Source: Dichotomocladium elegans
Taxonomy: Eukaryota > Mucoromycota > Mucoromycetes > Mucorales > Lichtheimiaceae
Direction of reading: 5' to 3'
Length of the DNA: 64,000 nucleotides
NCBI GenBank assembly: GCA_025716815.1
Contig: JAIXMN010000023.1
Coordinates: 372,001-436,000 of the forward strand
Part shown: in pieces, positions 1-9,775 of the stretch
How the letters are laid out: each line of letters starts with the position of its first letter
Position numbering within the stretch: the stretch's first letter is position 1
Notes under the pieces: generated by a model
What the model was told of the DNA's origin: nothing
What the model saw: only the letters and a program-made list of their open reading frames with translations
Databases searched by the model: none
Position numbers and translations under genes: made by a program

Positions 1-2
1 CG

Positions 3-473
3 CTTAAGATCTTTTCCGAGTTCACGGCCGAGACGCCCGGCACGGTAGTGGAGCAGAAGAAGGCATCGATCACGTGGCATTACCGGAATGCACTCGATGC
101 CCAGCAGGCGCTCGCGCAGGTCGAGGCTTGCCACGACCGTCTGGTCGGCCTTCAGGGCGGCGGCGGCGGCGGCGGGATCGATATCCTGCGCGGCAAAATG
201 AACCTCGAGGTCCGTTCATTGCTTGTCAACAAGGGCCACGTGGTGCGTCGGATTCAGGAAGAGGTCGCAGCGGACTTCATCCTCTGCGCCGGCGATGACC
301 GGACCGATGAGGACATGTTCCGCGCCCTCGCCAACTACCCCGGTGCTGCGAACTGCGTTCACATTGGACACCAGAACGTTGACACGCTTGCCCAGTCGTC
401 TATCGAGTCGCCCGAACAGTTCGTCGCCTTCTTGGGTCAACTCTGCTCGCAGCTGAAAAACAGCGCATTGTAA
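3..473 (+). CDS. TPS2: Trehalose-6-phosphate phosphatase (Tps2-type), 3' end
   Basis: Partial gene: the frame is open from base 3 and ends in TAA at 471-473, so about 156 C-terminal residues are present. These enzymes dephosphorylate trehalose 6-phosphate to trehalose in the cytosol, often within the trehalose synthase complex. Visible family motifs are the ITWHYR stretch after an E-KK segment, the LEVR...NKG core, and the HAD motif IV AGDDRTDEDMF whose aspartates bind Mg2+. A run of seven glycines (GGC repeats near 158-175) inserts between helix and core and is unusual. The reading has no intron. The gene is convergent with the MetAP1 copy whose stop lies at 771. It could be a Tps2 or a regulatory Tps3/Tsl1-like subunit, since the N-terminal synthase domain is outside the window. 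Confidence 0.9.
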   Translation, partial: LKIFSEFTAETPGTVVEQKKASITWHYRNALDAQQALAQVEACHDRLVGLQGGGGGGGIDILRGKMNLEVRSLLVNKGHVVRRIQEEVAADFILCAGDDRTDEDMFRALANYPGAANCVHIGHQNVDTLAQSSIESPEQFVAFLGQLCSQLKNSAL

Positions 474-770
474 AAACATTTTCTATTTCATCGATATATC
501 CCTCCCTCTTTCCTCGCACACACACACACACACACCCTCTTGTAATTAACTCAGCATTCATCCTTACGGCCAAGCCATCACTACTCTCCTTGGCACAGAT
601 CATCCAATGTACAAACAAACAAACAAAAAAAAAGGAAAATAGTAACAAACATCATTAAACCGCCATCATCTTCAAGAAAAATAAATAAATACTGACAACC
701 GATTAGCCTGTAGAAACAAACAAAAAAGCAGTTTTCAATCTTTACGTAGTAGCACAGCATTCAATGTAAT
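474..770. other. Convergent intergenic spacer with CA microsatellite
   Basis: A 297-bp A+T-rich spacer between two convergent stop codons. It holds a CA dinucleotide run at about 518-535 and several A runs. No coding signal was seen on either strand. It presumably carries both 3' UTRs. Confidence 0.6.
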
Positions 771-2498
771 CTAAGTCAGAATCTCAACGCCTGTCTCCGT
801 CACCAGCATCGTATGCTCAAATTGCGCGGATCGCTTGCCATCCGCTGTAACCGCAGTCCAATTATCAGGCCTACCACCAGAGTATAAGCCACAGTTTGCC
901 GAGTACTCATTTTGCGGGTGTCCCCTTACCAGATCTCATCTCTCCAAGTGCCTTCACAAATCATAGGTTCAATCGTAAACACATGTCCAGGTCTCAGGAC
1001 ACCAACGGCCTTGTTGTCTGTTTTTTTTTTTAATAAAAAAGATGAATGGAAAACCATACTTTTTGCTAAATAGATAAAAGGAACCTTACTGGCATAGTGT
1101 GGTACACTCGGTGCACAATGGAACAGCTGATTGATACCGTGGCCGCAGAACGTACGCACGACCGAGAATCCATTGGCCGTAGCATGGGCTTCAATCACCT
1201 TTCCGAAATCACGATATTTTGCGCCGGGCTTAACAAGCGCGATGGCTTTTTCGAGGCACTCGCGTGCTGTCTGTACAAGTTTCTTGCCTGCTTCGTCGAC
1301 TTTGCCCACAAGATATGTCTCGTTCAAATCGCCGTGGAAACCATTATAGTAACATGTCACATCAAGATTGATAATGTCACCCTCTTTCAGCACATACTGA
1401 TCCGGGATACCATGGCAGATGACTAGAAACGATTTCAGTCAGTCATCCTCGGTGGTTTTCATCTTAAGAAATGTAGGTGATTGAAAACATGCCTTCATTG
1501 ACAGATCTATGTGTAGATTATATACATGTAAACCATTATGCGCATCCATTGACATACACTTGCTCGACTTTTCTCTCTCTCTCTCTTTCTGCCTCTCGGA
1601 GCCTTAACTTACGTGCACACCGACTTTGGAAAATGATAATAGTTCAACGGAGAAGGATAGGCATTGCGTTCGATGGTTGCTTCGTGCACGATACGATCGA
1701 TTTCATCAGTCGTAATACCGGGTCGGATTGCAGCAGCACCAATGTCCAACACTTCTCTCGCAATCTACATAAATGGCCCTCCACTCTCGATAAATATTCT
1801 TGTTCAGCAGCACCATACCACACTCTCCGCGGAGGCAGTTGAATTACCTTGCACACGGCGCGCATGCCCTCGATTTCTTCCTTGTTCAAAACCTTGATGA
1901 CCGAGCTAGCGCGCACCTTTTGCTCGGATGCGGAAATGCCCGATTCGGCATAATCGGCTAAAAAGAGCGTATCACTGTCAGTTTTTGTATCATTCAGTAA
2001 CTGAAGAGAAGGGATCGTGGTTTGAGAATACTTGCGTCGTGGGATGTGGCTAGGCACTTCGCGTCTGGGAGAGAGCGGATAGACCGCCCGCAGAGGTCCC
2101 GTGTACTTGAATGTCTTTCCAAAAGGATCATGAGGTTGACCTAAGCACCTAGTTCAGACTCTTCCCTTCCTCACACATCCGCCCATGCAATCGTATCCCC
2201 CTTTATTTCGTGTAATCAAGCATCATAGCGTACTCTCAATCTTTGCCTTGTGCACATTCTTATGCATTGCCTATTCCAAAAACCTCGCTTGAGTATACTT
2301 CTCTGGGCATAAGTATTATAAGACGCCATCAATAAAAAAAAAAAAAACCAATTGCTTTACCCAGCTCTTTTTAAAGCATTCCTGCGAGCAGAAAAACGAC
2401 CCGTCAATACCAAGCTTGAGGCAGGTGGGGCATTGCAGCTTAGCAGGTTTGCCACAGTCGGGAGTCTGACAAATCTTGCCTTCTGTGGATGATGCCAT
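771..2498 (-). CDS. MAP1: Methionine aminopeptidase 1, copy A
   Basis: Removes the initiator methionine from nascent proteins at the ribosome. Model: complement of exons 2361-2498, 2234-2270, 2036-2140, 1848-1957, 1613-1764, 1493-1506, 1090-1422, 930-1017 and 771-870, giving 358 residues (human MetAP1 has 386). The N-terminus has the MYND-like zinc finger with CxxxxC, CPxC and FCSQECF. The M24 core keeps all five metal ligands: Asp in NLDVT, Asp in HGDLNE, His in CGHGI, Glu in FTIEPM and Glu in AQFEHT. The exon at 1493-1506 is only 14 nt. Two introns use GC donors (GCAAGT after 2036 and GCATGT after 1493), while the same introns in copy B use GT. ATG at 2498 is the first in frame and begins the zinc finger. 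Copy B lies directly upstream in the same orientation. Confidence 0.92.
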
Positions 2499-3289
2499 TA
2501 AAAAAAATATATAAAAAAAAGCTAAGCCTTTCGTATGGTTCAGGTGTTCTGTGTGTGTGTGCGGGTCAAATTCGATCGTTCCCACCCCCCACAAGGTCCG
2601 GTTTCTGTGACGGTCCCCTTCCTTCCTGCAGCCATCTCCGGTAAAGAATAGTACCTTGACTTTGAATACAAAATTTCGACCTTTTCCCTACGTACATATA
2701 CTTTTCAGTTTTGTAAGCCGGTCTACGTATTGATCCAGTCGGTCGACGTTGCTCTCCAAGAGGCATTGTTCTTCTGACAACTGGATGGAGCGCCATGAAA
2801 AAATACTGCGACGAGAAAGAAAGACGAACGAGCGCAAGGATATAGAAGTAAGCAAAGAAGCATTTACCACAGAAGGACAGCACCGTTACATCTGTTACCA
2901 ATAATAGAGTCGTTGGTTCGTGTACGTACAGTAACCTGACCATCGTCTATACTTCTCCCATGTTCGTTCCAAGGCAAAGTTACGTCGTCCCTATATAGTG
3001 ATGTCTCGGCGAAGCATGCCGACCACTGTTGCGCTCAAGCATCATCCAGAGGCTCTAATAAGATCAATGCCTTCTCTTGCATCGGAAAAACTCCTTACCG
3101 TGTCTGAAAACTCTCTATGCCCGAGTACGTAGGATGCTATTGCTCGTTGCTTTTTGGGGCCATGTCCATGTCGTTACGAAAAAAAAATTCCTGCAAGCGC
3201 CCTCACAGACATGCACACGACAAAACAAACTCATTTCCGAGATGTATGAGCCGGGCTATCAGGTATGTATTACCAAAACAGGCACACTG
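2499..3289. other. Upstream region of MetAP1 copy A, no gene seen
   Basis: About 790 bp between the copy A start codon and the recognisable transposon remnant. It has an A-rich stretch next to the ATG, a GT run near 2551-2561 and several short frames without recognisable protein. Part of 2990-3290 may be flanking or rearranged transposon sequence, but I cannot align it to the other copies. Confidence 0.5.
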
Positions 3290-4290
3290 ATAAGACAACA
3301 TTGCCCAGAATACGCTGGATGACAAACTGCCGCTTCCATCTCTTTTGTACACTTTTACATTCTGGAATGAGCATCCTATTTTTCTACAACAGATGGCCAA
3401 GGTCATGTTGTTGATGAAGAAACGTACTCTCTGCAATCCGTTTGTTCTCGCACTGAATATCTTCGTAGCCTATCTTTCAGAGATAACTCTGAGCTTACTA
3501 TCACACGCATTCCCAAACAAAAGGATACAAAAATGCGGATGAAAGAAACGGGGGATCAAGCGCAATTACACAGCGTACACTGACCAAGGCAACGTCTGAT
3601 TTTTCAACCTGATGTTTGATAAGGTCTTGCGTGCATCAGCTGCTAGGAATCCATGCTCGTTCAGCTCAGCGATAGGCATTACAGTACGAGAAGGACGCTG
3701 ACAACATCTTTAAGAAGACCTATAGTGCAGGGTCATTTGCGTCTTCTCAATGAAGAGCATAAGAGCGTTATTTTAGAACGCGTTGATACACCTATCCATA
3801 AGGCTGAGGATACCAATGTGCTTATCTTCCACCCTACTCGCCTGAACTCTAATCTGGTTGAGCAGCTTTTGTCAATTGTCAAGAGCAATAGGTGACCCTT
3901 GTTCCACTCTGCAGTCTTATCACATTCCAGATCCTCTGTAGATAATGATGTCAGCCTAACTCAAGTGCCTCGAGAGGAAAGAATATGGGCTTTGGGTGGG
4001 ACCGTGGTTTGGATGCACCCGCGCAGGTCTTTCCATCATGGCTTCGTCAAGATGCTTTCGTTCGTCTGCTTGGTCCGTCATCGTCGCTCCTCATTCCTTT
4101 CCCCCCTCTTCCGCAATGGTGCACCTAGTTACCTTCGGGTTAAGTTAAAGAATATGAAGGAGGCTGATATTTTCTGTTGACTAACGGGTATGTCTACGGC
4201 CTTCTTTATTTTATGCGACATTTAATATTACTTTATATGCGTCATAATTTTCCGTTGCGAGATTTATTTTTGAAAATAAGGCATCAGCAC
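3290..4290 (+). mobile_element. Tc1/mariner-like (DDE) transposon remnant A
   Basis: Degenerate copy of the element seen also at about 37.7-39.6 kb and 56.9-58.7 kb. From 3340 onward it shares long stretches with both, for example the block starting TTTACATTCTG, the CAATCCGTTTGTTCTCGCAC block near 3437, and the 3' part from 3880 to 4280. The coding frame is broken by stops and frameshifts. The catalytic segment corresponding to LNPIEQFW in copy C reads as LNSNLVEQ here, and the whole central DDE region carrying the first Asp is deleted. It sits between the two MetAP1 genes. It is not able to encode a transposase. Confidence 0.8.
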
Positions 4291-4307
4291 TGAGAAGGAA
4301 GAAAACG

Positions 4308-6047
4308 CTAAGTGAGTATTTCAACCCCTGTTTCGGTCACTAGCAAGGTGTGTTCAAACTGGGCCGATCGTTTGCCGTCAGCAGTGACCGCGGTCCAGTT
4401 GTCAGGCCTGAACAAGTGAGGATATGAACACTATTTAGTCACTCTTCAAGTATTCCTTCAACTTAGCAAGCAGCTCTTACCAGAGTTTATCCTTCCAGGT
4501 CCCCTCATTGACCATCGGCTCGATTGTAAACACATGTCCAGGTCTTAGAACACCAATAGCTTTGTTATCTGTAAAGAGAAGAAATAAAGCCGGGATTATT
4601 ATCTTTGCCTTTCATGGAGGACATGCCAAAAGCTTACTCGCATAATGGGGTACGTTGGGTGCACAGTGAAAGAGTTGATTGATTCCGTGACCGCAGATCG
4701 TCCGCACCACCGAGAACCCATTGGAAGCAGCATGGGGTTGGATGACCTTTCCGATGTCACGATACTTAGCACCCGGCTTAACGAAAGCAATGGCCATTTG
4801 GAGGCATTCACGGGCAGTCTGCACAAGCTTTTTCGCCTGCGCATCAACCTCACCCACAAGATAGGTTTCATTCACGTCGCCGTGAAAACCGTTATAATAA
4901 CAGGATATGTCGAGGTTGATAATATCACCTTCCTTCAGCACATACTGATCCGGGATTCCGTGGCAGATGACTAGTGGCATAAGGTGTTCATTGGTATGGC
5001 TTTCTACAAACAGCCTGGAAATGTATAAACCCACCTTCATTGACAGATCTAAAGAGTGATGGCTCGCTGTAAGTCTCTCGGAGCAATCTGTTATCCAACT
5101 CCCTCCCCCACAAACTTGGGCGTTGATCTACTTACGTGCAGCATGACTTTGGAAAGTGATAATAGTTCAACGGAGAAGGATAAGCATTGCGTTCAACGGT
5201 TGCTTCATGCACGATACGATCGATTTCATCAGTCGTAATGCCGGGTCGGATCGCGGCAGCGCCAATGTTCAGTACTTCTCTTGCGATCTACGTATACAAT
5301 AGAGTCCTCTATAACTACTGTACTCTTTGCTGCCAATCTCTGGAGATCGCTCACACTCTTTCCTCTTAAGCCTGGCTTTGCTGCTGGCCCCCCTCCTCCG
5401 CACTGTCTATTAATGAATATACCTTGCACACGACGCGCATGGCCTCGATTTCTTTTTCGTTTAGCACCTTAATGGGATTTGCACGGCTCTTATGCTCAGA
5501 TACCGGAATCCCCGTTTCAGCATAGTCCGCTGAAGATGATACCCATTTTCACTTGTCAAGATGAATCACATGTTTGCAAAATAAGAAATATACACTTACG
5601 TCGTGGAATATGACTAGGCACTTTGCGCCTGGAAGAAAGCGGATAGACGGCTCGCAAAGGACCCGTGTATCTGAATGACTTTTCAAAAGGATCGTGGGAT
5701 TGTCCTGCAGATAGATATCCTCCCCTCTGTTTTGAGTACGGATCCTTCTCGACAGCTCCCTTTATCCTCTACAACCAGGCAGGATGACCATACCCTCTAT
5801 CGCTGCCTTGTGGATCTTCTTGTGTATGGTCTAACGAGTAAAAAAAAAAGGTTGGCTGGAGAGCAAACAATGAATAATATCAGTGCAACGGCCCCCACCG
5901 CTTTTTTACCCAGCTCTTTTGAAAGCAATCCTGGGAGCAGAAAAACGATCCTTCCATGCCGAGTTTAAGACATGTGGGGCATTGCAGCTTTGCAAGCTCG
6001 CTACAGTTAGGAGCTTGGCAATGCTTGCTTTCCGATGGAGATGGCAT
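4308..6047 (-). CDS. MAP1: Methionine aminopeptidase 1, copy B
   Basis: Tandem paralogue of copy A with the same function. Model: complement of exons 5910-6047, 5794-5830, 5600-5704, 5423-5529, 5136-5287, 5035-5048, 4638-4970, 4481-4568 and 4308-4407, giving 357 residues. All eight introns are at the same positions and phases as in copy A, including the 14-nt microexon (5035-5048). The only length difference is one codon in the fourth exon. The zinc finger and all five metal ligands are intact, so the enzyme should be active. All donors here are GT, including the two that are GC in copy A. In the C-terminal part, IEPMVNEG replaces the usual IEPMICEG. Its start codon is only 183 bp from the ATG of the divergent ASCC1-like gene, so the promoter is shared or very compact. 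Confidence 0.92.
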
Positions 6048-6229
6048 GGTCCGAAAATGCCTGAGAAAGTTTCTCTTTGGCTGCGCCCATGGCTTTCAAA
6101 AAAACTGGAGATATGAGGGAATTTTGGGGGATGGTGGGGGGGGAGGAAAGGTGCGGACCTTTCCCATGAGAGTTTTGTTGTATCTAAAAGCGGTCGAGAG
6201 CTATTGTGTTTTGCTGTTCCGTTGCATAA

Positions 6230-7731
6230 ATGTCCAAAGCTACCAAATCGCTCCAGGGCATCAGCTTGATTAGAACAAAGGGCAGGACATACCGAGTCAA
6301 TACCCGGTCGCTTCAACGCTTAGATGTTCAAGGCATGCGAATGTTATCAACTTTGGCATGGAGTAAAGGGAAAAAAAACTTATATTGACGTTGGAAGAGG
6401 GGGGGAAACCAATAGATCCCGTGGACAATTCTGGAAGAAGCAGCAGCGACGATGACGAAGAGGGAATAGGCAGACAAGAAGACAGGGGGACGATTTACAC
6501 GGAAGAGTTCATCACCGTTTATCATCCGGTGCACTCAAAGTTCCATGGCACCCTGATTGGTAATGGCGCGCGATTTCGTACTGTACAAAGGCGGGGAAGA
6601 AGGGGGAGGGTGAACGCTAACCAAAGCGGATAGGCCGCGGCGGTAGCACACTTAAGCGACTGAGCCGAGAGACAGGAACGCGGATTGATATTTCCAAAGG
6701 AAGAGATACGGTGATGATCAAGGGAACCAAGGAGAAGGTGGACAGAGCTATTGAGACGATCGAAGACGCGATTGCAAAGGCAAGCCAAAGACCTGCGCTG
6801 CATGTTATTCCACAAGCTAAACACGTTCCCCCTTGTTTTTGTTCTGCGGCTTGCAGTATAAAGAACGCGCGCGACCCACGCACTTCCTGTCGCTACCCAT
6901 CCAATCTGCATATACAATTCGAAAGCTCGAAGAGTTTCATGGATCTGTGTTGTCCTCAACCTTTCGGTGCAGCGGTATGGACCCTTCGATCGTTGTGTCG
7001 CCTGCCAACATTCATATCACGCTCGGTGTGTTCAAGCTGCTGCACCAATCTGACATTGAGAAGACCGTCCGGTTCCTCAAGACCGAGTGTCCGAATATCG
7101 TGCAAGAAACCATGGCAGGCCATCGAGTACTCAACATTCACTTACGTGGCCTAAAGATTATGGAGTCAGACCCGGGTAGGGTAACGAGACAAAAGAGGGG
7201 CAGGCTATTATATGCAAGACTAACATGCATTTGCATACTCTAATAGCGAAGGCGCATGTGCTGTACATTGAACCAAAAGACGAAGAGGAAGATGGCGTGC
7301 TACACAGGCTAGCCAGTAAGTCTTGGCTACTATTGGAACCAGCACGCAATATAGCATCATTAAGACAGGCATATATAGCTGCTCTCTCGAGCAAGATGAA
7401 GAATGCAGGGCTTATGTTGAGTGACGATAGGCCTCTCAAGGTAAAGAGTTTGGGTGGATGCTTTCCCCGGTTGGGTTACTATTAATATGTGGATTTGTTT
7501 GATCAGCTGCATGTCACGCTGATTAACACAGCAAATCGCGCCAAACCAACCGACAGCGAAAATAACAATAAAACACCCCGCATATCCTTCGATGCGCGGC
7601 CTATCCTCAAGGAATATGGGCAACTCGATCTCGGCACGGTGCAGCTTGACAAGCTACATCTGATGCAAATGGGTCGGCGGGGCCCTGGTGGCACATACCG
7701 CAGCGAAGGGTCAATCCCGATTGGTAATTAA
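6230..7731 (+). CDS. ASCC1: ASCC1-like protein (KH domain plus AKAP7/ligT-like domain)
   Basis: Homologue of activating signal cointegrator complex subunit 1, a KH and 2H-phosphoesterase-like RNA-binding protein linked to the ASCC3 helicase in alkylation repair and transcription. The first exon starts at 6230 and encodes LIRTKGRTYRVN, which matches the human LIRIDGRNYRKN start. Later exons: second exon ending at 6559 (start uncertain), 6634 to 6779 or 6803, 6857-7175, 7247-7315, 7379-7440 and 7507-7731. The KH domain shows FHGTLIGRGGSTLKRL, and the 2H-like part shows THFLSLPI, NIHITLGVF and LHVTLINT; these are HxTx-type motifs. The donor of the third exon could be GC (6780) or a weak GTTATT (6804). 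Both keep the frame. The first intron boundaries are not resolved. The gene is convergent with the bHLH gene. Confidence 0.82.
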
Positions 7732-8057
7732 CAGTGCAGAGCGGATCACATTATGCATATCGATAAAAATCTGTATGAACATATTGTGTAAGATATATGG
7801 ACAAAAGAAAAGGGAAAAAAGGTATATAGAGAAGATTGGAAAGCGATACAACATAGACGTAACCAAAGGATAGTGCGTGTGTGTGTGTGTGGATGAAAAA
7901 GGGGTATCGCTCAAGTGAGAAAATATGTACGTACAAGTAAAAAGGATAATAGTAATTATAGTAAGTGGAAAAAAGGAAGGAAGGGCGTAGAGGAAAGGTT
8001 TGTATAGCGTATTATAGAACGAGTGACTTTTCCCGCCTTTTTTTTGTTTTTTTGTTT
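7732..8057. other. Convergent spacer, nothing recognised
   Basis: A 326-bp A+T-rich spacer between the ASCC1-like stop and the bHLH stop. It includes a GT run at about 7875-7890. No gene or structured RNA was recognised. Confidence 0.5.
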
Positions 8058-8174
8058 TCAACCATCACGCCGGAACGGATCATGAGGACCGCTGAGGTGG
8101 TGGTGTTGTGCAGGCATGTCGGTCATATCAAGAGGATGTGCTTGTGGCATCATATTAGCAGTAGCAGCGGCGGC

Positions 8175-8209
<35 letters not shown>

Positions 8210-9270
8210 ATTGTGGATGCTGGTGATGATGATATTGCTGCTGTGGATCGCCAGGTCTTTGGACACGGTAAAGGTTCAATAAAGACTCAAGCTCTTGGAT
8301 ATGTTGCTGGTATTCAGATAGCTTCTCGTGCAAAAAGCGGATATGATCCACCGACTTTTTCAAGATGACCCCTTTATTCATTTTCACAGCGTCTCGGTCG
8401 GGCAAGAGTGTCGCTAGTTCGGCAATGCGGTCGTTGATCGTATCGCGTCGTCGTCGTTCGACCGCATTATGAGATTCTCGTCTTCGTCGTTTCTTTTCAA
8501 ACAAATGCTGCATACTACCGTACCTCACGTGCTTTAGTGTACAAGATTCTTCCAATCCCATCCCAGCGCGCCTCCTTCCCCTCCCTCACCCCCCCCACAC
8601 AATAAAAAAAAAAGATACAACCGCACACCTTCCCCCCCAAAAAAAACACCTGCCCTTTCTCTATATCTCTCTCCAACCCCCAGTTCTCTTGCTAATAAGA
8701 TACTTTTGTTTTCACCCTCTCTCCACCCCACTCACATTTCCCGAAGACTCTCCCCGCCCACTCTCTTGCTTACTTGCGTTGCTGGATCTCATCATCAGCA
8801 CCTTCATCAGAGGGAGGCGGTACTTGTTGCTGATGGGATTGTTTGTTGTATGATCCTCCTGCGGTGGCCCATTGATCGTCTTGCTCATAGTAAGCCATAT
8901 CTTTGGTCCGCGTCGATCCCAGACCCGTTGATGTTGTTGCCACTACGGATGCAAGCATCGATATGGAAGGCTGAGCAAAAGACGGGGTGGGTGTATTGTA
9001 AGGTTGTGGATGTGTCTGTGATTGTTGTTGGCTATTGTAAGACAGGCTGCTGCTGGTGGGCGGATAAGGTCTCGGTGAGCCAGGTGCATGCTTTGGCGAC
9101 GATGCCGAGTCTAGGGAAGAGGCCGTCAAGGGAGAAGGAAATGATTTTTGTTCATTACCCATTGCTGCGCCGGCAGCTGCCACAGTACTGCTCACATCGC
9201 GAGGCTGTTGCTGCGGCCGCTGGGGCGGGGGAGGTCCATAAGACGGCGGTTGAAACTGTACGTTATACAT
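8058..9270 (-). CDS. bHLH-leucine zipper transcription factor, MITF/TFE-like
   Basis: Model: complement of 8774-9270 and 8058-8514, giving 317 residues. The N-terminal half is low complexity, rich in Pro, Gln and Ser. The second exon begins with the basic region HNAVERRRRDTINDRI, followed by a helix-loop-helix with LATLLP and MNKGVILKKSVDHIRFL, then a short leucine-zipper-like coiled coil. The ERRRR plus NKG.IL..SVD.I pattern is that of the MITF/TFE/USF group, which binds CACGTG E-boxes. After the zipper come histidine- and glutamine-rich segments and a run of about 15 alanines encoded by GCA repeats (8175-8210). The start at 9270 is the first in-frame ATG. The 259-bp intron is long for this window and contains a CACGTG. 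The target genes are unknown. Confidence 0.85.
8526..8531. promoter_or_regulatory. CACGTG E-box inside the bHLH gene intron
   Basis: A perfect CACGTG lies 12 bp before the 3' splice site of the bHLH gene's only intron. It is the type of site this factor family binds, so self-regulation is conceivable. A six-base palindrome is expected by chance about every 4 kb, so the evidence is weak. Confidence 0.2.
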
Positions 9271-9775
9271 TGCAGCTTTGGTGATCAAAGCGACTCCCAG
9301 GGGACAAAAAAAAAATATAAGTGTAAAAAGAAAGAAAGAGAGAGAGAGAGTGTGTGTGTGTGTGTGGAAGGAAAGAAAAAAAAGTGAGAATGTGACGTAG
9401 AGAGATACTCATTCACTCAAACGCAAACATTTCCCACTTTCCCGTCTATGTTGAGCATGAGAACACTCATCGCTGGACCTTGTGATACAGGTCACGGGCG
9501 TTGCGCGCGCCTCCCGGTAACAAATCCCTACCCCGCTTGCTCCCGCACCTACCCTATATTTTTCCAAGGACAATAGGTCATTTCCTCTTTAAAATGTGCG
9601 TCCGGGACACCAAGCTGGGGCTGTTAAAATCCTTTCTGATGGTACACAGCATGGTTTATCCAAAATTTGGCAGTATGTATAAAGCGAGAGAGAGATATTA
9701 ATGGTAAAAAAAAAGGGGGGGAGGAAGGACGGGTAAGGCATGGAACAAAAAAGGGATATAGGTTACTGGGAAGAA
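9271..9775. other. bHLH promoter region and PAQR 3' flank
   Basis: About 500 bp holding GA and GT microsatellite runs (about 9335-9366) and A runs. No coding signal seen. It contains the bHLH upstream region, since both flanking genes are on the minus strand. Confidence 0.5.

Noticed and set aside
930..1393. A single-exon reading of MetAP1 copy A across 1018-1089.
   Set aside because: That reading inserts about 24 unrelated residues between VPHYA and NKAVG. A GT-AG intron removes them and restores the family motif.
8058..8561. Extension of the bHLH reading frame beyond 8514 without an intron.
   Set aside because: An acceptor at 8515-8517 joins it in phase to the 8774-9270 exon, and the extension adds no conserved sequence.
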